Under the pieces are notes generated by a model, which was not told the origin of the DNA, made no database searches, and was given only the letters and a program-made list of their open reading frames with translations. Both the position numbers and the translations under genes were made by a program. From Hyphomicrobiales bacterium (lineage in GTDB: Bacteria; Pseudomonadota; Alphaproteobacteria; Rhizobiales; Rhizobiaceae), in contig UCJA01000004.1 in assembly GCA_900472675.1 (NCBI GenBank), forward strand, positions 310,532 to 374,531: a stretch of 64,000 nucleotides of DNA. The letters are read 5' to 3'. Within the stretch, counting starts at the first letter, position 1. The number at the start of each line of letters is the position of its first letter. Of this stretch, positions 33,117-40,384 are shown one piece after another.

Positions 33117-34262
33117 ATGCAGTTTTCAACATCCTTTATTCCCGATATCCGGTTTGGAGCGGGCGCCTTTCACACGGTTGCGGATGCGGCAGCCGGGTTC
33201 GAGGGCGTCAAGGCGGTCACTATCGTCATGGATGGCTTCCTGGCGTCATCCGGCATCGGCGCCACATTGGCAGCGGCCCTGGCAGAGAGGGGCATCGAAG
33301 CCCGGTTGTTCAGCGATTTCTCGGGCGAACCGAAGCTGTCCCATCTGCAGGCTGCCAGCGCCCTGGCGCGAGGCTGCGATGCGGTGATCGGGGTGGGCGG
33401 TGGCTCGGCTCTGGATATCGCCAAGATCGTCGCCTGCACTGCGGCTTCCGGCGAAGATCCGATGGTCTATGCGCTGGCCGCCAACCCGCTACCGAAACAT
33501 CCGCTGAAGAAGATCATGGTGCCGACGACGGCGGGCACGGGTTCAGAGACGTCGGCGACCAACATCTTTGCTGGGCCTGCAGGCAAGAAGCTGTGGATCT
33601 GGGGGGCAGAGACCAAGGCGGACCTGGTGGTGCTTGACCCGGAGCTGACCATTTCGCTGCCGGCACATCTCACGGCCTGGTGCGGCATGGACGCCTTCAT
33701 CCACGCGTTTGAGGCCTGCACCAACCGCAATGCGCATGCGGGCGCAACGCTCTACGCGCATGAGGCGCTGCGGCTGGTCGCCGGTTCGCTCGAAACCGCG
33801 GTCAAGGCGCCCGGCAATCTCGAGGCGCGGGGCAAGGTGCTGCTCGGCTCCTGCTATGCGGGCATCGCCATCGACAACTGCGGCACGGCCGTTGCGCACA
33901 ACATCAGCCACGCGCTGGCGGGTCTTGCGCCGGTCCATCACGGGCTGGCGACGGCGCTCGGCTTCGAGGCGACGCTGCCCTGGCTGGTGGAGGCGGATAC
34001 GACTGAACTGCAGGCCGCCGCACGGGCGCTTGGTCTTGGCGGTGCTGCGGCGCTGCCCGAATTCGTGTCTGAACTGATGGACCGCTGCGGCCTGGTGCGC
34101 GCGCTTCCAAAAAGCTTTGCGGGTTTTTCCGATGCGGATCTCGCCACCGAGATGCGGGCACCGGAAAACCAGCCGATGCGGCGCTCTACCATTCGTCCCA
34201 TCAGCGATGCGGATATCGATGTGTTTGCCGAACGGCTGATGTCGCTGCCGAAGACGATCTGA
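33117..34262 (+). CDS. iron-containing alcohol dehydrogenase
   Basis: A 381-residue group III (iron-type) NAD(P)-dependent alcohol dehydrogenase. The nucleotide site is CDAVIGVGGGSALDIAKIVA, followed by PTTAGTGSETSATN, and the metal ligands are in GMDAFIHAFEA (Asp and His), NISHALAG (His) and PVHHG (His). Substrates in this family range from simple alcohols to 4-hydroxybutyrate and maleylacetate; the substrate here is unknown. ATG at 33117 is chosen as it places the family start MQFSTSFIPDIRFGAG. The aldehyde dehydrogenase gene follows 15 bases later, so the two probably oxidise an alcohol to an acid in series. Confidence 0.9.
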   Translation: MQFSTSFIPDIRFGAGAFHTVADAAAGFEGVKAVTIVMDGFLASSGIGATLAAALAERGIEARLFSDFSGEPKLSHLQAASALARGCDAVIGVGGGSALDIAKIVACTAASGEDPMVYALAANPLPKHPLKKIMVPTTAGTGSETSATNIFAGPAGKKLWIWGAETKADLVVLDPELTISLPAHLTAWCGMDAFIHAFEACTNRNAHAGATLYAHEALRLVAGSLETAVKAPGNLEARGKVLLGSCYAGIAIDNCGTAVAHNISHALAGLAPVHHGLATALGFEATLPWLVEADTTELQAAARALGLGGAAALPEFVSELMDRCGLVRALPKSFAGFSDADLATEMRAPENQPMRRSTIRPISDADIDVFAERLMSLPKTI

Positions 34263-34277
34263 CCGAAGGGATCTGCG

Positions 34278-35777
34278 ATGACCACGACCTATACCCGCGA
34301 CTACTGGGAGAGCGCCCTTTCCGGCCTGACGCTCGAGGGCCGCAACTTCATCGACGGCCACCACCGGGATGCCGTTTCGGGCGAAACCTTCACCCGCATC
34401 CGCCCGATGGATGGCAGGCCCGGCGCGCAACTGGCGCGCAGCAGCGCTGCGGATATCGACGCAGCCGTGGCTTCCGCCCGCCACGCGTTTGCGAGCGGCG
34501 TCTGGCGCCACAAGGATCCTGCCGAGAAGAAGAGGATCATGCTGCGCTGGGCGGAGCTGATCCGCGCGCATGGCGAAGAGCTTGCCATGCTGGAGACGCT
34601 CGACGTGGGAAAGCCGGTGCTGGCCTCGCTGAATGTGGATGTGCGGCTTTGCGCGGACGGCATCCAGTATTACGGCGAGATGATCGACAAGCTTTATGAC
34701 GAGATCGCGCCGACGGGGCCAAATGCGCGGGCGCTGGTACGAAAAGTGCCGCTCGGGGTGATCGGGGCGATCACGCCCTGGAACTACCCGATGATCATCG
34801 ACGCCTGGAAGCTTGGGCCGGCCATCGCCGCCGGCAATTCCGTTGTGCTGAAGCCGGCCGAGCAGTCGTCGCTGTCGGCGATCCGGCTGGCGTCGCTTGC
34901 CGTCGAGGCCGGGCTCCCGGCGGGTGTCTTTAACGTCGTCACCGGCCACGGCGAGGAGGCGGGCAAGCCGCTGGCGCTGCACATGGATGTCGACATGATC
35001 GCCTTTACCGGGTCGACCGAGGTCGGCAGGCTGATCATGGGCTATGCGGCGCAGTCGAACGTGAAGCGCGTGGCGCTGGAACTCGGCGGCAAGTCGCCGC
35101 TGGTGGTGTTCGAGGATGCGGATCTCGACGCGGCAGCGTCCGCCGTCGCCTGGGGCTGTTTCTACAATTCCGGCGAGACCTGCCATGCCTCGACCCGGCT
35201 GCTGGTGCAGCGTTCGGTGCAGGACAGACTGATTGCAAAGATCGAGGCCGTGACGAAGAGCGACATCGCGCTTGGCCATCCGTTCGAACCGTCGGCGCAG
35301 ATCGGCGCGCTGATCGAGGAGGCGCATATGGAAAAGGTGCTCGGAATGATCGCCGCCGGGGAGAAAGAGGGTGCCAAACGTGCCTTCGGGGCCGAGCAGG
35401 TGATGAGCGAGACCGGCGGCTACTACATCTCGCCCGGCGTGTTCGTGGACATGACGAACGACATGAGCCTTGCGCGCCAGGAGATATTCGGGCCGGTGCT
35501 GGCCGCCATACCCTTCGATACGGAGGAGGAGGCGCTACGGCTTGCCAATGACACGATCTACGGGCTGGCCGGCGCGGTGTTCACCACCGACATGGGGCGC
35601 GCGCACCGGTTCTCGGAGGGGCTGCATGCGGGCACGGTGTGGATCAATACCTATGACATGTCGAACTTTGCCACCCCCTTCGGCGGCTTCAAGCAGTCCG
35701 GTTTCGGCCGCGACCGCTCCGTGCACGCGATCGACAAGTACTGCGACTACAAGACCATCTGGCAGCAGTTCGGGTAG
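34278..35777 (+). CDS. aldehyde dehydrogenase family protein
   Basis: A 499-residue NAD(P)-dependent aldehyde dehydrogenase. It shows the cofactor region GVIGAITPWNYPMIIDAWKL, the FTGSTEVGRLI turn, the catalytic glutamate in LELGGKSPLVVFEDADLD, and the nucleophilic cysteine in NSGETCHASTRLLV, followed by EIFGPVLAAIPFDTEEEALR. It is most like the betaine-aldehyde/gamma-glutamyl-aminobutyraldehyde (PuuC) group, so an amino- or hydroxy-aldehyde is a reasonable guess, but not shown. It is downstream of the alcohol dehydrogenase and is followed by a repeat-containing gap before the enolase-family gene. Confidence 0.9.
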   Translation: MTTTYTRDYWESALSGLTLEGRNFIDGHHRDAVSGETFTRIRPMDGRPGAQLARSSAADIDAAVASARHAFASGVWRHKDPAEKKRIMLRWAELIRAHGEELAMLETLDVGKPVLASLNVDVRLCADGIQYYGEMIDKLYDEIAPTGPNARALVRKVPLGVIGAITPWNYPMIIDAWKLGPAIAAGNSVVLKPAEQSSLSAIRLASLAVEAGLPAGVFNVVTGHGEEAGKPLALHMDVDMIAFTGSTEVGRLIMGYAAQSNVKRVALELGGKSPLVVFEDADLDAAASAVAWGCFYNSGETCHASTRLLVQRSVQDRLIAKIEAVTKSDIALGHPFEPSAQIGALIEEAHMEKVLGMIAAGEKEGAKRAFGAEQVMSETGGYYISPGVFVDMTNDMSLARQEIFGPVLAAIPFDTEEEALRLANDTIYGLAGAVFTTDMGRAHRFSEGLHAGTVWINTYDMSNFATPFGGFKQSGFGRDRSVHAIDKYCDYKTIWQQFG

Positions 35778-35789
35778 GCGGGTCGCCGC

Positions 35790-35822
35790 GTGGATCCTCG
35801 GGTCAAGCCCTGACATGACGGC
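35790..35822. repeat. short intergenic repeat fragment
   Basis: The segment TGGATCCTCGGGTCAAGCCC followed by TGACATGACGG resembles a short dyad found in many rhizobial intergenic gaps. This rests on recalled pattern, not on a search. Confidence 0.4.
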
Positions 35823-35850
35823 GGAGAGGGCGTCCATCTTGGGTCAATAC

Positions 35851-35980
35851 CCCCTCTGGCCTGCCGGCCATCTCCCCCACAAGGGGGGAGAAAACCGGCG
35901 GCACTCGCTCGTCCGGAATTGATCCTTCGGCGGTGCTGCCGGGTTAAAGCCCTCCCCCTTGTGGGGAGGGTGGGGAGGGG
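35851..35980. repeat. RIME-like palindromic intergenic repeat
   Basis: About 130 bases form a large imperfect palindrome. Left-arm elements CCCCTC, CTCCCCCACAAGGGGGGAG and CCGGCGGCAC are matched in reverse order on the right by GTGCTGCCGGG, CCCTCCCCCTTGTGGGGAGGG shortened by one base, and GAGGGG. The layout and size fit RIME elements of Rhizobiaceae. It fills most of the 240-base gap between the aldehyde dehydrogenase and enolase-family genes. Confidence 0.75.
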
Positions 35981-36017
35981 TCTTAATCAGTCCGGGAACA
36001 TCAGTGGAGGAAACCCT

Positions 36018-37142
36018 ATGAGCCGCATCGCATCGATCGAGATCTCGCATCACCGGCTGCCGCTCGACCCGCCGTTCAAGGCGAGCTGGGACGGGCGACC
36101 GCGCCAGCACTTCGATGCGACGATCGTGCGGGTGCGCGACGAGGACGGTCGCGAAGGGATCGGCTCGGGCGATCTGATGAAGGGTTTCGAGGGGCACGAG
36201 GACCTGTTCATCGGGCAGGACCCCCGCCACCTGGAGCGGCATTACGAGGTGCTCTCCCACATCAACTTCCACTACGGCCGCTGCTGGCCGATGGATCTGG
36301 CGCTCTGGGATCTGGCCGGCAAGGTGACGGGAGAGCCCGCCTGGCGGATGCTCGGCGGGCGATCTGATCGGGTGCGGCTCTACGCATCGTCCGGCGTGCT
36401 GCGTTCGCCGTCCGAGATGGCAGATCAGGCGGAACGCTACATCGAGGACGGTTTCCCGGCGATGAAGGTGCGCTTTTCCTCCTCGGTCGGGGGGCGGTCG
36501 AGCTGGCGCGACGACGTGAAGGCGCTTGAGGCGATCCGCAACCAGGTGGGGTCACGGCTGGAGCTGATGGTCGACTGCAACCAGGGTTGGCGCATGCCCT
36601 GGGATACGACGTTGTCGTGGACCTTCAAGGATGCGCTGACCGTGGCCCGCGAACTGGAACAGCTCGACGTCTACTGGATGGAAGAACCGCTGCATCGCGC
36701 GGACCGCAAGGGTATGAAGGCGCTGAAGGAGGCGACGTCGATCCGGATTGCCGGCGGCGAGATGACCCGCGAGCTCTCCGAGTTCCGCGACATCATCGAG
36801 GAGCGCGCTTTCGACGTGATCCAGCCGGACGTGGCACTGGTGGGCGGCATCACAGGTTGCCGGCGGCTGGTCTACCAGGCGCGCGAGGCGGGCGTGACCT
36901 TTACACCGCACAGCTGGACGAACGGGATCGGCGTGCTGGCGAACGCGCATCTGACGGCCGGTGTCGGGGACGCGCCTTTCCTCGAATATCCTTACGACAA
37001 TCCGGAATGGAGCGAAGCGCGGCGCGACTATCCCCTTGTGGCGCCGCTGAAGCACGAGGCCGGTTGGCTGGAGCTGGGTGACACGCCGGGGCTCGGCATC
37101 ACGCTGGACGAGGATCGGCTGACGGCGACCCGGATCGGCTGA
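36018..37142 (+). CDS. mandelate racemase/muconate lactonizing enzyme family protein
   Basis: A 374-residue enolase-superfamily enzyme. Metal ligands are in LMVDCNQGW (Asp), YWMEEP (Glu) and IRIAGGEM (Glu). Acid/base residues are in FPAMKVRFSS (a K-x-R in place of the usual K-x-K), DVIQPDVALVGGITG (Asp) and FTPHSWTNGIG (His), giving the His-Asp dyad of the mandelate racemase subgroup. Such enzymes racemise or dehydrate hydroxy acids and sugar acids. The substrate is unknown. ATG at 36018 follows GGAGG; the frame upstream runs into the RIME-like repeat. It could act on the acid made by the two dehydrogenases upstream. Confidence 0.88.
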   Translation: MSRIASIEISHHRLPLDPPFKASWDGRPRQHFDATIVRVRDEDGREGIGSGDLMKGFEGHEDLFIGQDPRHLERHYEVLSHINFHYGRCWPMDLALWDLAGKVTGEPAWRMLGGRSDRVRLYASSGVLRSPSEMADQAERYIEDGFPAMKVRFSSSVGGRSSWRDDVKALEAIRNQVGSRLELMVDCNQGWRMPWDTTLSWTFKDALTVARELEQLDVYWMEEPLHRADRKGMKALKEATSIRIAGGEMTRELSEFRDIIEERAFDVIQPDVALVGGITGCRRLVYQAREAGVTFTPHSWTNGIGVLANAHLTAGVGDAPFLEYPYDNPEWSEARRDYPLVAPLKHEAGWLELGDTPGLGITLDEDRLTATRIG

Positions 37143-37232
37143 CGGTTTGCCATGCCCGCCTGCCGCAGTATGGTGCCCCGAAAGTAAGCCGTTGCGGAGC
37201 GTCAGATCCGTCGATGGCTGCCGGGAGGGTGG

Positions 37233-38126
37233 ATGATCGACAAGCTTGAATTCTTCATGGCGCTGGCGCGGGCGGAGCATTTCGGACGCGCCGCGGAAGA
37301 GATCGGCATTTCGCAGCCGTCGCTGTCGGCCGCGATCCGCCAGCTGGAAGAGCAGCTCGGCGTACAACTGGTGCTGCGGGGCTCGCGTTACCAGGGCCTG
37401 ACGCCTGAGGGCCAGCGGGTGCTGGAATGGGCACGCCGGATCGTCGGCGATACGCGCACCATGCGCGAGGAAATGCGGGCAGCGCGCAAGGGGCTTGCCG
37501 GGCATATCCGGCTTGCCGTCATTCCGACCGCACTTGCCATGGTGCCGCGGCTGACGGAGCCCTTCCAGGAAAAGCATCCCGACGTCACCTTTTCGGTCGT
37601 GTCGCGCAATTCGCTGCAGGTGCTGTCGCAGCTCGACACCTTCGAAATCGACGCCGGGATTACCTATCTCGACAACGAGCCGCTTGGCCGGGTGACCAGC
37701 GTTCCTCTTTACGGCGAGCGCTACAATCTGGTGACGGCCGAAGGTGCGGCCTATGCAGACCGCGAGAGCGTGACCTGGAAGGAGTTGGCGGACCTTCGGC
37801 TTTGCCTATTGACGCCCGACATGCAGAACCGGCGGATCATCAACCAGCACTTGAGCGAGGCGGGCATTTCGATCAAGCCGATGCTGGAGTCCAATTCCAT
37901 GGTCGTGCTGCTGGCGCATGTGGGAACCGGACGCTGGGCAAGCATCATGCCGCGCAATGTTGCGCGGTCCTTCGGTTTCTCCAAGGATATCCGCACGATC
38001 CCGCTTATCGAGCCGGAGGCGACGCATCTGGTCGGCCTGGTTGCAGCGCACCGGGAGCCGTTCACCCCGCTCGTTTCCGCTCTGCTGCACGAAGCGCGGA
38101 GCCTGGGGCCTGGCGCCATGGCTTGA
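37233..38126 (+). CDS. LysR-family regulator, likely of the formate dehydrogenase operon
   Basis: A 297-residue LysR regulator. The N-terminal helix-turn-helix includes KLEFFMALARAEHFGRAAEE and ISQPSLSAAIRQLEEQLGV, and the long effector domain includes VIPTALAMVPRLTEPFQ. It lies 165 bases upstream of fdsG on the same strand, the arrangement seen for the regulator FdsR in formate-dehydrogenase loci. A perfect LysR-type dyad overlaps its stop codon and lies within the gap before fdsG. Control of the fds genes is therefore inferred from position; the effector may be formate. Confidence 0.85.
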   Translation: MIDKLEFFMALARAEHFGRAAEEIGISQPSLSAAIRQLEEQLGVQLVLRGSRYQGLTPEGQRVLEWARRIVGDTRTMREEMRAARKGLAGHIRLAVIPTALAMVPRLTEPFQEKHPDVTFSVVSRNSLQVLSQLDTFEIDAGITYLDNEPLGRVTSVPLYGERYNLVTAEGAAYADRESVTWKELADLRLCLLTPDMQNRRIINQHLSEAGISIKPMLESNSMVVLLAHVGTGRWASIMPRNVARSFGFSKDIRTIPLIEPEATHLVGLVAAHREPFTPLVSALLHEARSLGPGAMA

Positions 38127-38141
38127 TAGCTTTTGGCTATC
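38125..38141. promoter_or_regulatory. LysR-type binding dyad before fdsG
   Basis: The perfect dyad GATAGC-TTTTG-GCTATC contains the T-N11-A pattern (TAGCTTTTGGCTA) of LysR boxes. A second ATAGC half-site occurs at 38179. A possible -35 TTGACC is at 38161, with no good -10, as expected for an activator-dependent promoter. Two CCGGATA copies lie at 38175 and 38190. Confidence 0.55.
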
Positions 38142-38291
38142 GCGTCACTGTACAGCTTTATTGACCTCACTGCCCCGGATAGCGACACTCCGGATATTGG
38201 CGATGCCGGGAGGATCCGCGTCGCTGGAGGTTAATCCCTGGCCACCTGGCGTTCTCAGCCGGCGGCAGGGGATGGGTCGGGAGGCCACATC

Positions 38292-38771
38292 ATGAATATG
38301 CGTATGTCTGCCGGTGGTTTCACCGAGCGGTCGCTCGAGATCATCCGCGATCTGAAGCATCTGGAAGGTCCGATGCTGCCCATCCTGCACGCCATCCAGG
38401 ATGAGTTCGGTTATGTTCCGGAGGATGTGAAGCCGCTGATTGCGAGCGAGCTCAACCTGTCGCGCGCCGAAGTGCATGGTGTTGTCAGCTTCTACCATGA
38501 TTTTCGCGCGGCTCCGGCCGGACGCCATGTGCTGAAGCTCTGTCGGGCGGAGGCCTGTCAGGCGATGGGCAGCGATCAGGTCGCGGATCGTGCGCGCCAG
38601 TTGCTCGGCATCGATTTTCACCAGACGACGCTCGACGGCGCCGTGACGCTGGAGCCGGTCTTCTGTCTCGGGCTCTGCGCCTGCGCGCCCGCTGCCATGC
38701 TGGACGGCGAGGTGCATGGGCGCGTCGATGAACACAGCCTTGCGGAGATGATCTCGGAGGCGCGCGCATGA
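38292..38771 (+). CDS. fdsG: NAD-dependent formate dehydrogenase gamma subunit
   Basis: A 159-residue NuoE-like [2Fe-2S] protein of the soluble NAD-linked molybdenum formate dehydrogenase. Cluster ligands are in KLCRAEACQAMGS and VFCLGLCACAPAAM, and the segment LPILHAIQDEFGYVPEDV is typical of NuoE-like proteins. It passes electrons between FdsA and FdsB. Its stop overlaps the fdsB start (ATGA). Three in-frame ATG codons occur within the first 13 bases; 38292 is taken as the start. Confidence 0.94.
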   Translation: MNMRMSAGGFTERSLEIIRDLKHLEGPMLPILHAIQDEFGYVPEDVKPLIASELNLSRAEVHGVVSFYHDFRAAPAGRHVLKLCRAEACQAMGSDQVADRARQLLGIDFHQTTLDGAVTLEPVFCLGLCACAPAAMLDGEVHGRVDEHSLAEMISEARA

Positions 38772-40327
38772 CGGTCACGATCTTCGTACCGCGCGATGCG
38801 GCAGCACTGGCGGTTGGCGCCGAAAAGGTGGCCCGCGCCATCGAAACCCAGATCGAAGCGCGAGGCCTCGACGCACGGATCGTGCGCAGTGGCTCGCGCG
38901 GCATGTTCTGGCTGGAGCCGCTCGTCGAAGTGCGGACCGAACACGGGCGCTTTGCCTACGGGCCTGTGAAAGCCGGCGACGTGGAGGCCCTGTTCGATGC
39001 AGGCTTCCTTACCGGCGCTGCGGACCATCCCCTCTGTCTGGGGCTGACGAAGGAGATCCCCTTCCTTCGTCAGCAGACCCGCCTCACCTTCTCCCGTTGC
39101 GGGGTGACCGATCCGCTGTCGCTTGAGGACTACCGCCACTACCAGGGGCTCAAGGGTCTCGAAAAGGCGGTCGCCATGGCGCCGCTCGATATCGTCAAGG
39201 AGGTCACCGACAGTGGCCTTCGCGGTCGCGGTGGCGCGGGATTCCCGACCGGCATCAAGTGGAAGACGGTGCTCGATGCGCCGGCCAGCCAGAAATACAT
39301 CGTCTGCAATGCCGACGAGGGCGACAGCGCTACGTTCGCCGACCGGATGATCATGGAGGGCGATCCCTTCGTGGTGATCGAGGGGATGGCGATCGCCGGC
39401 ATCGCGACGGGTGCCACCAAGGGCTATGTCTACATCCGCTCGGAATATCCGCATGCCATCGCAACGATGATGCAAGCCGTGGAGATCGCCCGTGCGGCCG
39501 GCATTCTCGGAGCGTCGGTCCTGGGGTCGCAGCACGCGTTCGACATGGAGATCCGCGCCGGTGCCGGCGCCTATGTCTGCGGCGAGGAGACCTCGCTGCT
39601 CAACTCGCTCGAGGGCAAGCGCGGCGTGGTGCGCGCCAAGCCGCCGCTGCCGGCATTGCAGGGTTTCCTCGGCTGTCCGACGGTGGTCAACAACGTCATG
39701 TCGCTCGCTTCGGTGCCCGTCATCATGGACCGGGGGGCTGCCTTCTACCGCGACTTCGGCATGGGCCGGTCACGTGGCACGATCCCCATCCAGATCGCCG
39801 GCAATGTCAAACATGGCGGGCTCTACGAGACGGCCTTCGGCCTGTCACTGGGCGAGATCGTCGACCATATCGGTGGCGGCACGGCGACCGGTCGCCCGGT
39901 GAAGGCGGTGCAGGTGGGTGGGCCGCTCGGGGCCTATTTCCCGCGGGCGCTGTTCGACACGCCTTTTGACTACGAGGCATTTGCCGCCCGCGACGGGTTG
40001 ATCGGTCACGCGGGCATCACCGTGTTCGACGATACGGCCGACATGCTGAAGCAGGCGCGTTTCGCCATGGAATTCTGTGCTGTCGAGAGCTGCGGCAAGT
40101 GCACACCCTGCCGGATCGGCTCGACCCGCGGCGTGGAAACGGCAGACAAGATCATGGCCGGCATCGAGCCGGAAAAGAACAAGGCGCTGCTCGCCGATCT
40201 CTGCAACACCATGAAGTTCGGTTCGCTCTGTGCGCTTGGCGGGTTCACGCCCTATCCTGTCATGAGCGCGATGAACCATTTTCCGGAGGACTTTGCTCCG
40301 GCACCGGTTCGGGAGGCTGCGGAGTGA
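38768..40327 (+). CDS. fdsB: NAD-dependent formate dehydrogenase beta subunit
   Basis: The NADH/FMN-binding diaphorase subunit (519 residues). An N-terminal thioredoxin-like domain of about 110 residues precedes the NuoF-like part with the NAD site GLRGRGGAGFPTGIKWK, the FMN region YIVCNADEGDSATFADR and GAGAYVCGEETSLLNSLEG, and the [4Fe-4S] ligands in ESCGKCTPCRIGSTRG with the last cysteine in SLCALGG. It reduces NAD with electrons from formate. It is coupled to fdsG by overlap. Confidence 0.96.
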   Translation: MTVTIFVPRDAAALAVGAEKVARAIETQIEARGLDARIVRSGSRGMFWLEPLVEVRTEHGRFAYGPVKAGDVEALFDAGFLTGAADHPLCLGLTKEIPFLRQQTRLTFSRCGVTDPLSLEDYRHYQGLKGLEKAVAMAPLDIVKEVTDSGLRGRGGAGFPTGIKWKTVLDAPASQKYIVCNADEGDSATFADRMIMEGDPFVVIEGMAIAGIATGATKGYVYIRSEYPHAIATMMQAVEIARAAGILGASVLGSQHAFDMEIRAGAGAYVCGEETSLLNSLEGKRGVVRAKPPLPALQGFLGCPTVVNNVMSLASVPVIMDRGAAFYRDFGMGRSRGTIPIQIAGNVKHGGLYETAFGLSLGEIVDHIGGGTATGRPVKAVQVGGPLGAYFPRALFDTPFDYEAFAARDGLIGHAGITVFDDTADMLKQARFAMEFCAVESCGKCTPCRIGSTRGVETADKIMAGIEPEKNKALLADLCNTMKFGSLCALGGFTPYPVMSAMNHFPEDFAPAPVREAAE

Positions 40328-40384
40328 TGGGCGTCGCACACGATCTTGCTCCTACGTCAATTTCTTACTGCAAGGAGACACCCC

